In this document: positions 63,083 to 64,000 of the stretch, piece by piece
How the letters are laid out: each line of letters begins with the position of its first letter
Position numbering within the stretch: position 1 is the first letter of the stretch
Source: Treponema sp. J25
Lineage (GTDB): Bacteria > Spirochaetota > Spirochaetia > Treponematales > Breznakiellaceae
Length of the DNA stretch: 64,000 nt
Assembly: GCF_004343725.1 (NCBI RefSeq)
Contig: NZ_PTQW01000005.1
Span: forward strand, 111,689-175,688
Reading direction: 5' to 3'
The notes under the pieces: generated by a model
The model's input: only the letters and a program-made list of their open reading frames with translations
What the model was told of the DNA's origin: nothing
The model's database searches: none
Translations under genes and position numbers: made by a program

Positions 63083-64000
63083 GGCACCTCTAAAAACTCG
63101 AAAGATCTGATATAATTAGGAAGTATGAAGCAGCGAGGATTTTTTGATGAACAAGATCGGCTGGAAGAACTCAGTCGGTTGGGGGATCCATTAGAACGGC
63201 TTAATAGGGTGATAGACTGGGAAGTATTTCGGCCCTGTTTGAATAAGGTTTTCAAGAAAGAAGCGAAGGGGCCCGGCGGGAGACCCCCCTTTGATTATGT
63301 CCTGATGTTCAAGATTTTAATTCTGCAACGGCTGTATGGGATTAGTGATGCGCAAGCGGAGTTTCAAATAAAGGATCGATTAAGTTTTATGCGATTTCTG
63401 GGGTTGAGCTTATGCGATAGGGTTCCCGATGAAAAGACGATATGGTATTTTCGGGAACGGCTGGTGCAAGCGGGTAGTATTGATACACTGTTTTATCGAT
63501 TCACGCACCAGTTAGAGGAAGCGGGTCTTATCACCCGAACGGGGAGTATTGTGGATGCATCATTTGTGGATGTTCCCCGACAACGAAACTCACGAGAAGA
63601 GAATGAGACGATCAAGAAGGGAGAAGTCCCGTCAGAGTGGGAGAAAGAGGAATACAAACACAAACGAGCTCAGAAAGATGTCGATGCTCGCTGGACAAAG
63701 AAAAATGATGAGACCCATTTTGGGTATAAGAATCACGTGAAAGCGGACAAGGATAGTAAATTGATTGTGAAATATGAGGTGACCTCCGCGGAAGTACATG
63801 ATAGTCAGGTTTTAGGACAGCTTATAGAGCCAAAGAAAGACCAGGTAGTATATGCTGATAGTGCCTACAAAGGAGCAGAGATAGAACGATGTCTTGGGGA
63901 GGAGATAGAGAATCAGATATGTGAGAAGGGCTATCGCAACAGACCGTTGAGTCCAGAACAGCAACAGAAAAACACGGCGAGATCAAGAATCCGGGTACGC
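63083..64000 (+). mobile_element. IS5-family insertion sequence, right end beyond window
   Basis: The left end is placed at GGCACCTCTAAAAACTCG (about 63083-63100), where the AT-rich host reading frame stops and about 25 bp before the transposase region. Composition returns to the chromosomal average inside the element. The right inverted repeat and target duplication are outside the window, so the boundary is approximate. Confidence 0.75.
63125..64000 (+). CDS. IS5-type DDE transposase, C-terminus beyond window
   Basis: 292 codons are open to the window edge. The N-terminal DUF772-like domain reads RPCLNKVFKKEAKGPGGRPP, MFKILILQRLYGISDAQAEF, LSFMRFLGLSLCDRVPDEKT and IWYFRERLVQAG. The first catalytic Asp is in SIVDASFVDVP, the second in VVYADSAYKG; the final Glu is expected just beyond the edge. 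QKDVDARWTKKNDETHFGYK is typical of the IS5 subgroup. Nothing in the visible part suggests inactivation. Confidence 0.92.
   Translation, partial: MKQRGFFDEQDRLEELSRLGDPLERLNRVIDWEVFRPCLNKVFKKEAKGPGGRPPFDYVLMFKILILQRLYGISDAQAEFQIKDRLSFMRFLGLSLCDRVPDEKTIWYFRERLVQAGSIDTLFYRFTHQLEEAGLITRTGSIVDASFVDVPRQRNSREENETIKKGEVPSEWEKEEYKHKRAQKDVDARWTKKNDETHFGYKNHVKADKDSKLIVKYEVTSAEVHDSQVLGQLIEPKKDQVVYADSAYKGAEIERCLGEEIENQICEKGYRNRPLSPEQQQKNTARSRIRVR

Overview
This 64 kb window reads like a chromosomal segment of a saccharolytic spirochaete, most likely a treponeme-like member of the Spirochaetota. That placement is an inference. It rests on the long CheY, the several ABC sugar systems paired with YesM/YesN two-component regulators, the non-lipoprotein solute-binding proteins with 'FASG/AEG'-type signal ends, and the mix of housekeeping genes. 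No rRNA, tRNA, CRISPR array or prophage was recognised. The dominant theme is uptake and breakdown of pectin-derived sugars (rhamnogalacturonan fragments, galacturonate and possibly furanose side chains).

Layout. 1-13.99 kb is mostly housekeeping: carB (cut by the window edge) and carA behind a structured leader, ybaK, a flavodiiron protein, a TPR-GAF-GGDEF protein, cheY, dus, a CBM9-like protein coupled to adk, and an ABC_sub_bind (TrpX-type) substrate-binding protein/permease/ATPase operon. 13.99-31.85 kb holds two divergent pectin-oligosaccharide operons. The minus-strand one runs LplB/LplC permeases, solute-binding protein, membrane AraC regulator, GH106-like hydrolase, GH105. The plus-strand one runs YesM kinase, YesN regulator, solute-binding protein, two permeases, GH105. 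32.2-43.3 kb holds a secreted glycan-binding-type protein and then a second kinase/regulator pair followed by an unusual membrane-anchored protein with two fused periplasmic-binding domains. The latter lies directly ahead of a YtfQ-YtfR-YtfT-YjfF transporter that also contains an unlisted 43-codon ORF coupled at both ends.

43.4-47.9 kb is a self-contained sugar cassette (promoter and LacI-type operator, lipoprotein binding protein, two permeases, LacI regulator) bounded by a 44-bp exact direct repeat taken from the 3' end of lacI. 47.9-50.5 kb is a CadC/ArsR-CadA metal-resistance operon with a clear operator. 50.5-62.1 kb is the hexuronate region. A third GH105 and a 1,123-residue chimeric regulator (LacI-like sensor, decayed kinase core, AraC output) lie on the minus strand. 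Divergent from them is an operon of BASS transporter, uxaB, uxaA, uxaC and an IclR/KdgR-type regulator. Both divergent promoters carry a TGAAA-N5-TTTCA palindrome matching the KdgR consensus. From about 62.1 kb the sequence turns visibly AT-rich, and a truncated membrane-sensor gene is interrupted by an IS5-type element that runs off the right edge.

How the genes fit together (inference): GH105 enzymes cleave the unsaturated galacturonyl end of imported rhamnogalacturonan oligomers and the GH106-like enzyme may remove rhamnose. UxaC-UxaB-UxaA convert galacturonate to 2-keto-3-deoxygluconate (KDG); the kinase and aldolase for KDG are not in this window. The best candidates for something new are the kinase-regulator-tandem binding protein sensor module, the chimeric regulator, the coupled small ORF, and the three-way-junction leader of carAB.
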